Shown here one piece after another: positions 1 to 11,651 of a DNA stretch of 64,000 nucleotides (positions within the stretch are counted from its first letter, which is position 1; every line of letters starts with the position of its first letter). This DNA comes from Pseudofabraea citricarpa (lineage: Eukaryota; Ascomycota; Leotiomycetes; Helotiales; Dermateaceae): positions 62,001 through 126,000 of the forward strand of contig JAPWGK010000022.1 of assembly GCA_029641185.1 (NCBI GenBank), in the 5' to 3' direction. The notes beneath the pieces are model-generated. The model worked only from the letters and a program-made list of their open reading frames with translations, was not told the origin of the DNA and did not search any database. The position numbers and the translations under genes were made by a program.

Positions 1-515
1 ACATGTTGATGTTTTGAAGATTTAATGGTATATGCCAGTAATAGTCGATCAAGATCCTGTCTATCTATCCTCTTGCTTCTTAAGAGATTCGATAAGTGTG
101 TGTCTGTGTGTGTGTGCAGTCTTTCTTGGAGAGCTAGCTTTATTGCGGGTTAATATTATAGCAGAGTAGCTAGCATCGACTTATGTTAAAGTCTAAATAT
201 TATCTGCTGTGGTTTAGTAGCGCTCTTTTTCTTTTCTTTCCCTTTCTTTTTGTATGCAGAGTATTTTCCGAGCTGATAAACTACCGAAGCATACCTATAC
301 TGCCATAAGAGTTCTCAGACTATACTTTAAACTCATATTAGAACGTCGCTTCTGTTGCCTCAACTTCCCACTATGACGAGGAAGAAAGACCAAGTTGAAT
401 GATATCGGCATATCAACTATAAAAAAGTCCTTTCACAATCACGAAGGCCCATCCAAGATATCAAGTGGTAGTACATCATTTATTTATTTTATTACTTCTA
501 TCTCATCATACATCA
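1..515. other. Intergenic, no gene seen
   Basis: AT-rich flank downstream of the FAD oxidoreductase gene, which is transcribed towards it. It holds a short TG microsatellite near 99-117 and a pyrimidine-rich tract near 226-255. The short open frames at 395-577 and 465-803 are not supported: the first has no family resemblance and the second runs antisense into the oxidoreductase. Confidence 0.6.
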
Positions 516-2336
516 TTAAGCTCGGCACATTCTACCATTCGCCGCCACGTTCCACGCATCACTGCCGACAGCAGTAACGGCATAGAACAGGTTATTCGCA
601 TCGTACTTCTTCTTGATGCTCAACAGCTTGTTGTAGTTTGCACCAAAGAACTTCTCCTTGAATCCAGGCTGGCGGAAATCAGCCTCGTTCATGTACGTGC
701 CGGAGTTGGGGGTGACGGCCTCGATCTGAGGAACGATCGAGTTGGTCATCTTGTTCTGCAGCGCGATCATGTCGTTCCATGGCGCTGTGAAGTTCCATGG
801 TAAGGTCAGCGTGGCGTGTACAAGAGCAGTGCGCCATGCTGGGAGAACGGAGTTCGACACGCCTTTCGTGATGGCCGATGAAGAGACGTTGGTTCCGACT
901 CCAATGAAGGTGACGCCGTCCTCGGTGATGTTTCTGTATGCTTTGGAAAGGGCCGGGAGGTTGTTGGCTACGTTATCACGGGAGATCAAACGTCCTCCGT
1001 ATTGAGCGATTCCGACATTGATGTTTCCGAACGGTAGAGGTCCGAAGTACGTATCGTAGTGCTCGTAGTAGGTTGCAGATGTGGTGGAAGTCAATGTGTA
1101 GGTGATGTTAAGAGACTCAAGAACTGTGGTGAAGTTGGAGAGGACAGCAACGGTCTGCTCAGCGGTCATTCCGTAAGCGGTAATGGGTGCGATCTGGAAG
1201 AAGGCGTTGGTGAAGTAGTAAACGACCATGGTACCAGCATCAACCATTGCTGGCAAGAGAGAGTGGAATTGGTCGATGGCTTGGTAGAAGATATCGGCAG
1301 TGGTAGCGGTAGGATAGAAGACCAACATGGCACCTCCGACAATGGTATCTGGGTGAGCCTTTGCCGTCATGGAAACAACGATACCGTAAGTTCCTCCTCC
1401 GCCTCCACTGAGAGCCCAGTAGAGATCGGGGTTTTCGGTACGCGATGCAGTGACGAGGCATCCGCTAGCAGTGACAACCTCGAACGACAAGGTGTTATCA
1501 GCACCAAGTCCGAAGTTGGTGCTGAGTGCTGAGTGACCACCACCTTGAGTATAACCTCCAGCGACACCAACAGTAGAGCATTCCCCTCCAACTGTGACGA
1601 GTCCCTGTGCCTTTGAGGCGCTGAGTGCCTCATATCCTTGGACACCAGCGCCAACTTTCATGGCCTTGCCTTGGTAATTGCTGTCGGACCAGTCCAAAAA
1701 CTCAATGTCTTTCAAGTAATGGGTCCAGACTGACAGGGCACCAGCACCGGTGGATTTGCCGAGGTAGCTGTCAAAGATTAGTTAAAGTGCCGATCCTTGC
1801 CAAAGTCAATGTCAACATACTCATGTCCGGTGTTTCTGATCACAAATCTAATGTTGTTCTTCTGCGCGAAATTGACGGCCGCAATAACGTCGTCAGAGCT
1901 GCTCACGTTGACAGCATAGTTCACGTAATTGCCAAGGGTGCAGGCCCTCGATTGTGGTTGCCAGGGGTCGCAGCTCTGGTTTGCGAAGAACGGAGCCATA
2001 ACCGACGAGGATGATTCCATGCTGTCTCTAATTAACCGACGCACGTGAGAATGAGGGGAAGATCGCCACATACTGGAGAGAAGGATTCAGCCATCCTTTC
2101 TGCAGAGCGGCGCACTGCTCTGCGTTGTAGGAGGGGTCGTGGCATGGAGTACCCAATGGCACAGAGGCCACCAATCGTCCGCCGACGGTGGAATTCAGCT
2201 TGTTCCAGGTGGCAGTCGAGGGCCAGCAAGCATCGCCAGGGAGACAACGACAATTTGACACGGAAGCGGCGCTGGACAGGGTGAATTGATAGGCCAAAAG
2301 CGCCGAGGCGTAGAGGGAAAGGTTCAAGAACTTCAT
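516..2336 (-). CDS. Secreted FAD-linked oxidoreductase (BBE type)
   Basis: Exons 2336-2074, 2027-1821 and 1767-516 give 573 residues; both junctions keep frame and the introns are 46 and 53 bases. Residues 1-23 form a signal peptide (hydrophobic core ending SSAAS). A FAD_binding_4 domain follows, with RNTGHDYLGKSTGAG created exactly across the second splice junction and GGEC-STVG-GG-GGGHS after it. The C-terminal BBE segment includes NLFYAVTAVGSDAW. In this VAO/berberine-bridge family, FAD is held by a His (here about His156) and often also by a Cys (about Cys220), so bicovalent flavinylation is likely. Such enzymes oxidise sugars, alcohols or secondary-metabolite intermediates using O2; the substrate cannot be read here. 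Several N-x-S/T sites fit secretion. No partner gene is adjacent. Confidence 0.93.
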
Positions 2337-3461
2337 CTTCGTAGCGGTGGATGATGATGAGGAAAAAGAAAGGGCCTAGATGATCGAGGCATGGCCAATA
2401 CTTATCCTCCCAGCAAGATCTGTTGTACGACTCGAACTCCACCCTTACTCACCACACTATTGAAGCTCCCTGGTAGATTCTGTACCTCCAGGGGACCTCT
2501 TCTAGCCTCAATTTCCGTGGCGACGACGAAGGCTTAGTGCTTTTCAAACCGTCGTCGGCTACTCAGGCTGAAAGAATACTACTTGGGCCTCGTGTCAGTG
2601 CCAAAACGGCTGAGGGGAAAATAGCTTCGGAAGTTATGAAGATAAGCAATGAAGGAAGGAAATTGATTTTCGAAGATTGTTCTATGCATTATTGGGGTTG
2701 CCGTGTATTTCCAGGACTTCCGTACACAGACCCAGGGACGTGCCTCCGGCCTGACCACCGCCGACCCCTTTTCTGCTCTGATCCACTGATGGGCTGAGTT
2801 CTGTCGGATGCTGCCGCCAAACCCAGCGTTCAACAAACGTGCACCCAGGGTCTCTTGGCAGTGCTATAGAGATCCAATATCCCTTGCATTGCAGTACCGT
2901 ATCACCTGCCAGCCTACCAACGGTGCGGAGACAGAAAAACAACCCAGCGTCGCCAAAGTCCAAACTCTCCTGCAAAAAACCGTCATTCTTTGCTGCAAGC
3001 GAGCATCACCCATGTTCCCACGAGGGAGGTATCTTGGGAAGTATTGGAAATCTCTGACCCAAGCAAACGTTGTAACCGCCACGATACTTTTACTTGGTTG
3101 CTTCTCCAGATCTGGTGATGAATTAGAATGCCAACTCCGAAGCGGCGTGGGAGAGTTGCCTGAGGGGCTCCGGCAATGCCATCGGTACTTTCGGTGGCTT
3201 CGGCCAAGTTGTATACCGGAGACGAGGAGCCGGAATATGGGGGGCTTGAAGGCTGAAGCCACAATGTGACAGAGAGTCTGAGAGCTCGTGATGAGTGGGG
3301 GCACAAATAGAGTATGGAAAGTCAATTCACATCGAAGGATTCTGCATCTTGGGGTGCATATTAATTGTACATCATTTCGAGTTGGAAGAGTAGAGTGAGT
3401 TTTTCCTATTCCACCATTCAGAAAGAAACCCATGTCCTCGAGAGTTCAGAGCTGCGGCTAT
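2337..3461. other. Intergenic, no convincing gene
   Basis: Upstream region of the FAD oxidoreductase plus about 900 bases of unassigned sequence. Overlapping open frames on both strands (2808-3269 +, 2864-3433 -) mirror each other, start without context and show no recognisable domain, so I leave them out. The CT-rich stretch just 5' of 2336 is a likely promoter/5' leader. Confidence 0.5.
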
Positions 3462-3463
3462 TA

Positions 3464-3862
3464 GAGTGCTTTAGCAGCACTTGCAATGTCGATGTCTGCC
3501 ATAAGGTGGGGTTATACTAATCCTGATTTAGCTTACTGCCAACGAAGCGAGGCGCCAAGATACGCTTGCAAGGGCCTGAGAAGAGCTAAGCAAGGGTTTT
3601 ATAACTTTAATTCTTGCAATAATTTTATGCAAGTTATGAATCGGAGTTACTTAAAAGAGGAATTTGTGGGTCGATTATTACAACCGCTCTTGCAATGTAT
3701 TGCAACTGCTCTTGCAATAGCGCACGGACTTGCAATCCTGCCTAAATGAGCTTAGGCTAAATTACTTAGCCTATCAGAGCCTCTCCCTACGTCTCCCTAT
3801 CCTGAAAGGATACACACACCTGGGACCCACCTTACGACATTGCAAGTGCTGCTAAAGCACTC
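3464..3862. mobile_element. MITE with 28-bp terminal inverted repeats and TA duplication
   Basis: The ends are near-perfect inverted copies: GAGTGCTTTAGCAGCACTTG at 3464 continues to 3491, and its reverse complement occupies 3835-3862. TA flanks both ends (3462-3463 and 3863-3864), the target duplication expected for Tc1/mariner/pogo-class insertion. The 399-bp body has no coding capacity. The motif CTTGCAA recurs inside it (near 3567, 3614, 3690, 3710 and 3729), as expected for transposase-binding subterminal repeats. It is therefore a non-autonomous element moved by a transposase elsewhere in the genome. Length and ends are directly visible; the superfamily is inferred from the TA duplication only. 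Confidence 0.85.
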
Positions 3863-3864
3863 TA

Positions 3865-4542
3865 TTGCCCCCCGCTTCAGTTACTTATCTACATGGTACC
3901 CGTTACACCAAATCTCCTCGCTTGCGCAGGCCAACGAAAACGTAAGATGAATCTGGAGGGGCCACGCTGATAGGCTCTGCAATTCTCCGCCAATACAAGG
4001 TTCTGTATGGCAAGAGATTTTCTGAGATGCAGCAGCAGGCATATCATCGGAGGTCAAGGCCCTAAACGTGCAAAGAAGCAGGTACTTTACTTTTTTATCT
4101 TTAGCTTCATCACTTTGTCTCCCATGCCCGCAGGAAGCATCCCGGTCACCATGTTGAACTTCGACACGACAATACAATAGTAAAGTAACCCCAAGGCCAA
4201 AGCAGATGACACTTGGGATGGTTGCTCCGTCCTCTTCAAACTCTGTCGCTGGCTGGTAACGGCGAAGAAAAAAACGAGAGCGAGGGTAGATGTAACTTTC
4301 TTGGTTTTTTTCATCTAGGATAGATTGGGTTTGTAGCCCTTGCGCCATCGAAACGCTTCATGGCAGCATGATACAACCTAACGCTACTGTACCTTCTTGA
4401 CTCCCGCAGACCACGAACCCAGACGAACACATGGCACATAGATCTTATACATATCTCGCTCCACTCCCGTCCTTACGAATCCTATTGAGATCTTCTGTTG
4501 GATTCCTTTCTCGCTGATCCTCTTGAGCTTATATTCTTAAAA
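3865..4542. other. Intergenic, promoter side of the rhodopsin-domain gene
   Basis: Lies between the MITE and the next gene. A minus-strand open frame of 155 codons (3881-4348) and a shorter one overlapping it look like chance frames without signal or domain. The 100 bases before 4543 are C/T-rich, typical of a fungal promoter and 5' leader. Confidence 0.5.
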
Positions 4543-5995
4543 ATGGGTTGGACTTTTAACACCGTCAATCCCGACGCAGAGACCAATGCTCCGACGATCA
4601 CTGCCGTGGGGGTGAGCTTCAGCGTTCTATCTCTGATCGTCGTTTGCTTGCGAATGTACGTTCGAGGTTTTATGATCAAAGCTATTGGACTCGGTAAGTT
4701 TATACTTGAATATCTTATACTCAAGGCTAATGGATTTTGTCAGATGATTGGACCATCGTCGTCACTTGGGTATGAGACAGCTGAAACTAATGAGTTAAGC
4801 TCAGACTAACCGTATTATAGTTTCTCGCTCTGGGATTCATGATAGTCACCATTTTGCGTAAGTATCAGAAGGCTATAACGGTCGAGAGAAACTAACTGTC
4901 ATTAGAATCAAAATATGGACTTGGACTACAGAATCTGTCTGATATGCCAGACCAGAACATCTTCATGTTCGGCCTCGTAAGTTCTTAACACTTGATTGCC
5001 TGCTAGAAAAAACAGCTAACATAGACAGTATCAATATTGCGGTGCACCATTGTATGAATCCAATTCTTCTGTACCTCGACTTCACTAACACAGGTTAGCT
5101 ATATTACTAGCATATTAGGCTTCAAACTCAGTTTGCTCTTCTCATTTTTGCGAATCGCTGTCGAGCGGATTCATCGTATGGCGATCATGGTTATTATCGG
5201 ATTATGTACCGCCCATAGTTTCTGTTTCTTGATTGTACAGATCAACTTGTGCAGCCCAGTAAGCACTATAATCTCGTCAATCGCTGCGACATGTAGCTAA
5301 TCTATCATCAGATCTCAAAGCAGTGGGACCCTGCAGTCACGACAGGAAGCTGCCTGGTTGCTGTGCCATTTTACACTAGCATGGCCAGTTTGACAATCCT
5401 TTTTGATGTCATCATGTAAGTACATATGGTTGTGGCAGCTCATTGGCAATGTAGTAGCTAATAATCTATCAGCATGCTCACACCCTTCCCTATGTTATTG
5501 AAAGCACAGATTCAACCCAAGAAGAAGCTGGTCCTCCTCGGAATCTTTTCTCTCGGCACCTTCGTGACGATCATCCAGATCATTCGAATCCTGACCATCA
5601 AATCGCTTGCCAACTATATCGACAGCTCGGAGCTCATTATGTGGTCGATGGTGGAGAACAATCTAGGCATAATCGTCGCAAGCATCCCGCCTCTGTCGCC
5701 GCTCATCCGCTCCTTTCGCGACCATACCTCTTCTAGCCGGTCGAAAGGAAAGTCAAGCAGAGGAATGTCGTATGGGCTTCAGTCGATGAAAGCTGGTGCG
5801 AACGGACATGTGGTTCTAGGAAGTGGAAACGATATGAGAAGTGGGCATGACGGGATGCGGGACTCGAAGGAGAACAGCACTGTTGTTGTGGGAGGTGGCA
5901 TGGACAACAGCAGTGAGGAGTTCATCTTCCCAAGCTCCAACCATCAGATCTATCAGAAGACTGAGGTGACTGTCAGTCGGGAGGCGAATAACTGA
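4543..5995 (+). CDS. Rhodopsin-domain (PTH11-like) integral membrane protein
   Basis: Eight exons: 4543-4693, 4744-4769, 4821-4857, 4906-4976, 5029-5051, 5099-5258, 5312-5415 and 5473-5995, giving 364 residues with every junction in frame. The start is the ATG at 4543 with A at -3. Seven hydrophobic segments follow an extracellular N terminus. Hallmarks of the fungal Rhodopsin family (PF20684) are visible: DDW after the first loop, QYCGAP, the LRI-ER-HR cytoplasmic motif, NLCSPISKQWD in the third loop, FDVI and a final N-LGII-ASIPPLSPL helix. The C-terminal 90 residues are hydrophilic and Ser/Gly-rich, suggesting a cytosolic tail. The family is widespread in plant-associated fungi and includes PTH11-like putative receptors, but this protein lacks a CFEM domain, so a sensing role is inference. 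Confidence 0.93.
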
Positions 5996-8900
5996 GCTGG
6001 GATCGTTTTTCTAGGTGATGGGTTTGTTGTTGGTTTACGATGAATGAGATTATTCTTTTACGATTTACAAGTGGCACGATATTGTGTGTTCTAATGTGTA
6101 TTTTAATTCTGGTAGTCTACTGACTGCAGTCATTCTTTTGCTTTATTTTATTTTTATCTTACTCTCAATTCCAATATCAGTTTTGTTACAGCGACCACCT
6201 GGAACTTTAGAGTTTGGTCTATCCTCGTCTACCAACACTGCCTCCTATCCTTTCATCTCCTGATGCCAAACTCAAGCGGAGACGGAGACCAGCTCGCTTA
6301 CAGAATGCCCTCGTACCCCGTAACGCAACCGATAACGGGCAGAGCTTAATGGCATGGATCGGCGATAAGGCGCAAGAATCTTGCATATGAGGCCAGGATG
6401 GCAAGTAAGCTCGTTCATCTCGAGTCTCAGCGGGAACGATGTAACAACGGACGAAGAAACAAAAAAACAAGTACAGAACCAGTCTGCACTGGGGGTCAGA
6501 TCTGTGTAAGCAAGGATATCGCAACCTCTCCAGTTTCGCACCCGCGTCGTCGCGTTGAAGCGAAACAAAACGGCCGACTACTGTACGGCTTGTACAGAAG
6601 CGGAAAGTCATAAGGTCTTGGTTACAGTAGTCTTTGCTGGGGGCGAAATCTCTCAGCCTTCGATCGCTTAAGTCCAAATCTCGGGCCTTTCTTCTAAATG
6701 AGCATCTGCTTCCCGTAACCCTGGTGTGAGTCCTCAGTCCTGAAGTCGTGTGGCCGCGTCGGCCGCGGGCTGTCGTGGCGCTAGAGCGTGCCGGACATTT
6801 CAACTCCACGGTACTGACACTCCCCACTTTCCTGCCCTGCATATCCTGGATTCACAGGCTGTTGCACAGATGGCCAAGAGGTCGATGCCTTTTCATACCA
6901 TGGTGTGAGTGGCACGAGAGAAGCATTGTGGCTTACAACGATACGTTTTTGGGGAGACGCCGCTACCGGATTTTGAAGGCAAAAGAAATTTCCCTGCAAA
7001 TGCCCACCGTCCTATATTCTGGTTGTCGTGATGCTTTCCGCCGGTCCGAAACTCTGTTTGTGGTTGTCGTGGTAGACATTGTTTCGGAATCTTCCGACGT
7101 GGGCCAATACTTCACTTCTCCCAGATGTGGTAACCTCAATCTTGTGGCTTGGTAAAGTTCAGGGTTTGATCTTGGATATTCGCGCCTTTGGACCCTGAAT
7201 ATCAAAACTATTATACTACTGTACGTGCCGTTTTTCAACGGCAGCGAAGTACTAGGTGGTTTGCATTAGTGAATTCCACACTGATGCTACCTGACTATCG
7301 TATCATCGGAACCGCATTAAGTAATAAGTACAGTGCGAAGATTCTGTCTGTCACTTGATGGAGATGATATGGAATTTCAAGTCATAAGAGTACATGATAT
7401 TGCTAAGGACTACGACGACTACAGACTAAGTGACGTGGTGTTCAATCAGAGTACCACTTTTTCTGGCAACATGCTCTGGGTTTGCGAGAAGACCAAGTGA
7501 ATGCAAGAGTTTGTTGTAATCTCTTTTGTTAATCAGATAAATCTGATTCGGTGCGAAACTAAAGAAACTGGAGAGGTATTATGCTGTCGATTAGTTAGAA
7601 TGATAATTTCGGTGACTCATTAAACGAGATCCTTTCAAAATCTCCACTAGTAAAATGGACCTTTGCAGAAGGACTTAAATGTTGTAGGAGGGTAATCGCT
7701 GGTGAATTCTATTCACAGTTCTGAGTTATCTGAACAAGAAACTGTTTTGGTTTTTGTGTTGAATGTTGCCTTGAAAATGTTTCAAAACATTGTAGGTCGG
7801 CTGCTAAATAAAAACAATGGGCTTTTCAAATTAGAACCTCGGATGAAAGGTCCACTCAGTATCGGGGTTAATAATATTAGTTTCGAGTTATTTCACGTAG
7901 CCTTAGTGATTGGATATCACTCGTCTTTGCGGAATAGCAACTCTAGGGCTCTGACCGAATAACCTTTGTTATTTAGCGAATACAAAATTCACCACCAGCA
8001 CCAAATATAAAGTCGAATTATCTATAATATTCGTCTCAAATTAACTCTATTGGCTGAGCGATTACCAATGAATAGTATCCAAGCGAGCTTCGCCTGTCGT
8101 AAAGAAAAGGGAATCTACAAGAGTGTTTGCAATTGATACTTTACCAGATATTTGTTGACATGTTACATTAAACAAATTTCCTTGTTTCTCTTCCTCTTCT
8201 CTTCTTTGGTGGGGACATGATTCTGGCAAAAGTAGCAGATTCTCTAGAACGGCCCACCAAGAAAGACCAGTGCCATCGTCCACGAATTGGTTGGGGAAAA
8301 ATTACCTACTTACCTAAGCAGAAGGATTATTAAGATAAGAGGATAGTAGGCGCAGTCATTCTAGCGCACATCATATAAAGATAGGCTCTCAAAACAAAGA
8401 CGGACAATCGGTACTCACGCGGTGCGAACCCCGCACACCACAGCTTCTTAACAGCCCAATCAATTAGCATTCAGTTGCAATGCCATGTATATCGGTACTT
8501 CAAAGGATTCAAGAATGTGTGCTAGAGGTGGCGAGAACTTTAAAAATGTTACTAATTAGCCCCTTTTAAGCAAGTGCTCGTTTAGCGACTTAATGCGTTG
8601 TGAGTTAGTGCCTTGTAGGCGAGCGTAAGCACAACCACACCAACCAGATTTCCAATATTTGGCTTGTATATTGTTTACACAAAGCAATATGTATTGTTTC
8701 AGCAAATTATAAACTACAGTTTTCCCTGTGCGCGTGCTTGAGAGGCTTACAGAGATTAATATAAATCGTCCTTGGTAGGCTGACAGAATATGTGCTCTCG
8801 AGATATAAAAGGTTCTTCTTCTACCTCTGTCATTTTCGAAGCAGCATCTCATTATACTTTGGTTATTCAATATTCAGTACAGCATTCTTACAATCACAAA

Positions 8901-9744
8901 ATCCCTTCAAGAGTTGAGCCTTAGTATTGTTAGCAACAATCTGCCTTTGTCGTCCTTTTCGAAACTCTTGCATCATTCTTGCCAGTTCTTCAACAAACTT
9001 CCCCCAAGACTTTCCCGTCAATAGTACGTAAACAACAAACTAAAAAATCCAAAGAATTAAATTAACAGCCGTTTAGTGTACAGCGCCAAAATTTTCAGCA
9101 CCGCAATCGCGCTATTCGCCACATGTGCGATAGCATGTTGATTTCGAAATCCTTGTAGAGCAATCCCTATTCACTTTTGAAAACCGGCTTCTAAACCTCG
9201 TAATTTGAGTTTACTCAACCTCAGGCCATTCATTTTCTCTTGCAACAATTACATGGTTGTTTCGAAATTTGGGATTAGGACATGATCTAGCTATATCCTT
9301 GAATCAATCCATGCTTTTGCAACGTTTTCTGCTAATATTAATAGCAATGATGATCAAATCTTGAGTTTTGAAGTCAGCTAATTCATGTGTCACAACAGGC
9401 GGTGAATTGGACCCTCGAGGTCATGTTTTTCATTCTCTTTTTTGGGGGGAGGGGAATACAGCACCATAACCATTCGAGAAGCAGAAAAGTAGAGAAATAT
9501 GTTTTTTATACTATAAGTAATGTAAACTTTTGCCAAAGCCGTTCTATATACGTGTACATCTGTACCATATAATCCAGTAACCCCCTCCCAAGCACTGCAC
9601 TCCGTTGCTGTATATACAAGCAAGCAACGAAAAGTAGCTACCACCAGAGTCCTGCCCCCCTCCCCCGAGATATCCACGCCGGGTTGATAGAACAAAAGAA
9701 AAGAAAAGAAAAGGAAGAAAAAAACCAAGCATCACTCCACGCGC
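5996..9744. other. Long intergenic stretch without a supported gene
   Basis: 3.7 kb with no open frame I can assign. The first 1.2 kb is of average composition; a 207-codon minus frame at 6219-6842 is overlapped by frames on the other strand and has no domain or splice partners. From about 7250 to 9400 the DNA is AT-rich with many stops in all frames, which could be a decayed element, but I see no paired repeats. A 5-bp hairpin with 5-base loop lies at 8422-8436. The last 90 bases carry a purine-rich tract (9695-9725) just downstream of the next gene. Confidence 0.5.
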
Positions 9745-10481
9745 TTAAGTGCGGGTGCCCTTAGTAGTAGCGCTCCAGTCCGCAAAGTTGACGCGCTGGT
9801 TAGGGATCTCGGCGAGGGTCTTCTTGCAAGAAGCCGTGATGCCCAAGCCGCCCTTATTGGAGTTGAGCAGAGCCGGGGGGATGACCATCTGCAGATCCTG
9901 CGAGCCGTCGATGGTCGACATGCGGAGCGTCTTTGCCGGGTTCCACGTGCTATCGAGCGTCTTGATGTAGGCATCGATGGCGGCGTCGCCTTTGAACCAG
10001 AGCTCCTTGCCCTTGCTGGCTTTGGGAACCCAGGCTTTGGTCACGCGGCCGAGCGCTGCCGAGTCGGCGAGAATCACGCAGTACCTGCAGAGACGCGTTA
10101 GAGAATCTTCACAGATAAGTCTGCGATGTGGAGATCACGAACCAGTCAGAGGCGCTGCCTGCCCAGTCTCCCGCCCCTGGGGTCGTGTAGACGCCCTTGC
10201 CGATCTGTGTGCCGATTCGGTTTGGGTCGTTGGTGAGAGTACCGGCGTCATTGTACTTCTTGGCTTGGGCCTGTACGGAAAGAGAAAAGTCAGTAATGGT
10301 AATAAACAAGAGGGATTGTATGCCTCAAGAGAAGAAGAAAAAGAAGAAGACATACAGCGCTGACGGTTCGGTAGCCGATAATGATATTTTGAGCGCGGTC
10401 GTGCAGCTCAATAGGAGAAGCGGCAGTGCAACCGAACAAGGTCAAAGCCAAAGTCAAGAGCTTAGCGCTGGAGAACAACAT
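9745..10481 (-). CDS. Small secreted protein of unknown function, 197 aa
   Basis: Exons 10481-10356, 10270-10143 and 10084-9745. The second donor reads GTTCGT; it is the one that keeps frame and yields the sequence SDWYCVILAD across the junction, whereas the nearby GTGATC donor would break the frame. A signal peptide of about 20 residues ends at CTAASP. The mature protein starts with a GYRTVSAAQAK motif followed by GKGVYTTPGAGDW and a C-terminal half containing a single Cys near the end (SCKKTL). I do not recognise a named family with certainty. The early YR strand and the VYTT strand are loosely reminiscent of ADP-ribosyltransferase-like folds, but no catalytic Glu motif is clear, so this is only a speculation. 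Two cysteines in the mature part could pair. Confidence 0.75.
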
Positions 10482-11651
10482 ATTGCTGAGGAGCTGTGTA
10501 TAAATATATATATATATCTAGAGTGCCTGAAAAAAAGGAATGTATGGCAGAAGTAGGATATTGAGGATGTGATGCGTGGGATGAAGGAGTGTGAAGCTGA
10601 GCAGATGACTGGCAGAGTGAAGAGCACAATGAAGCCGACTGTTTATCCTTATATACCCAATGGCTCGAGAGAACATTGGCATCCAACTGCTTTTAGAATC
10701 GCCATAGGAGCACGAGTTGATGGAGAAGTTAGTTTGACGAAGGTTACATTAAGGGCGAACAGGAGCCTCAATCCTCCATCATTCTATCGTGATTCCTCCT
10801 CAGGAACGGCGAGGATAGAATGCTAGCTGTTCGTCCCATTTTCAGGGCGTCAGCTCACGAGTGCACGCTGTTAAGCATATTGGCAATCGCTTGTTGCCCA
10901 AAGGAATATTAATGAGCCTTCCTACGAGAGGGCCAGAACTTCTTGTACGGGCGAGATAATCTCTCGTCTTCGGATTCAAAGTTTCAATAGGAGCGCAGTC
11001 CTATAGGCGATGACATAACGACTTGCCAAAGTGAAGAAACGCGCTGGCAGAAGCAGCCCTATGAACATGCAGCATGGCTATCGAAACAAAGCTTGTTGCG
11101 TTTTGAAGTGTATATTTAGCAGCGTGCCGGCTTCTCAGGTAAAGTACCTGTATGCTGCCTGGATGAGTGGGAGAAGGAAGACACTGCCTTCCTGTTAGCC
11201 TGTTACAGGACGGGGAAACAAGACTTCGTATCACAAACAACCACGAGGCTGCCAAAGTATATCAGTCGCTTAGCATCCCAGCTTTTCTATCGCATCGCGA
11301 GCAAAACAAAAACATTTCCTCTCATTGGCCGCGCGAGAAGCGGGAAGGAGTACCGCCAAGACCGCATCCCTTCTTTCTCGACCTTTCATACTTTAAGGCT
11401 GTGTCCAGTACCACTACTCTATCTCTTGCTTATGACCACAATTTCCACCGCCATACAACCATCTTCATACCATCTTGTGATATAGATTCCTTCAATGACA
11501 TCCACCAAGCCATAAAAGAGCCAGGACCAGAATTAGAGTCAGAGCATAACACTTGATCACTTCAACCAGCGAGATACGGAGTAACCAAGCACCATCTCCT
11601 CCAGATAATTCACCACAGTGCCTCCATAGCTACCTTAGTGTGACAACAAAG
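10482..11651. other. Bidirectional intergenic region, no gene
   Basis: Separates two divergently transcribed genes, so it probably holds both promoters. A TATATATATA run at about 10504-10514 sits only 20-35 bases upstream of the minus-strand start. The plus-side 200 bases before 11652 are rich in CCA/CTC. Short frames here have no support. Confidence 0.5.

Noticed and set aside
2808..3433. Overlapping frames of 153 codons (+) and 189 codons (-)
   Set aside because: Mirror-image frames on both strands with no recognisable motif; neither is better than chance.
6219..6842. 207-codon minus-strand frame
   Set aside because: Arg/Ser/Cys-rich chance composition, overlapped by plus-strand frames, no domain, signal peptide or splice partners.
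8422..8436. GTGCG-AACCC-CGCAC hairpin considered as a tRNA T-arm
   Set aside because: The loop lacks TTC and no anticodon or acceptor stems can be folded around it.
9390..9735. Minus-strand frames with Phe/Leu-rich starts resembling membrane segments
   Set aside because: They result from the GAAAA purine tract in the 3' flank of the next gene; no plausible protein follows.
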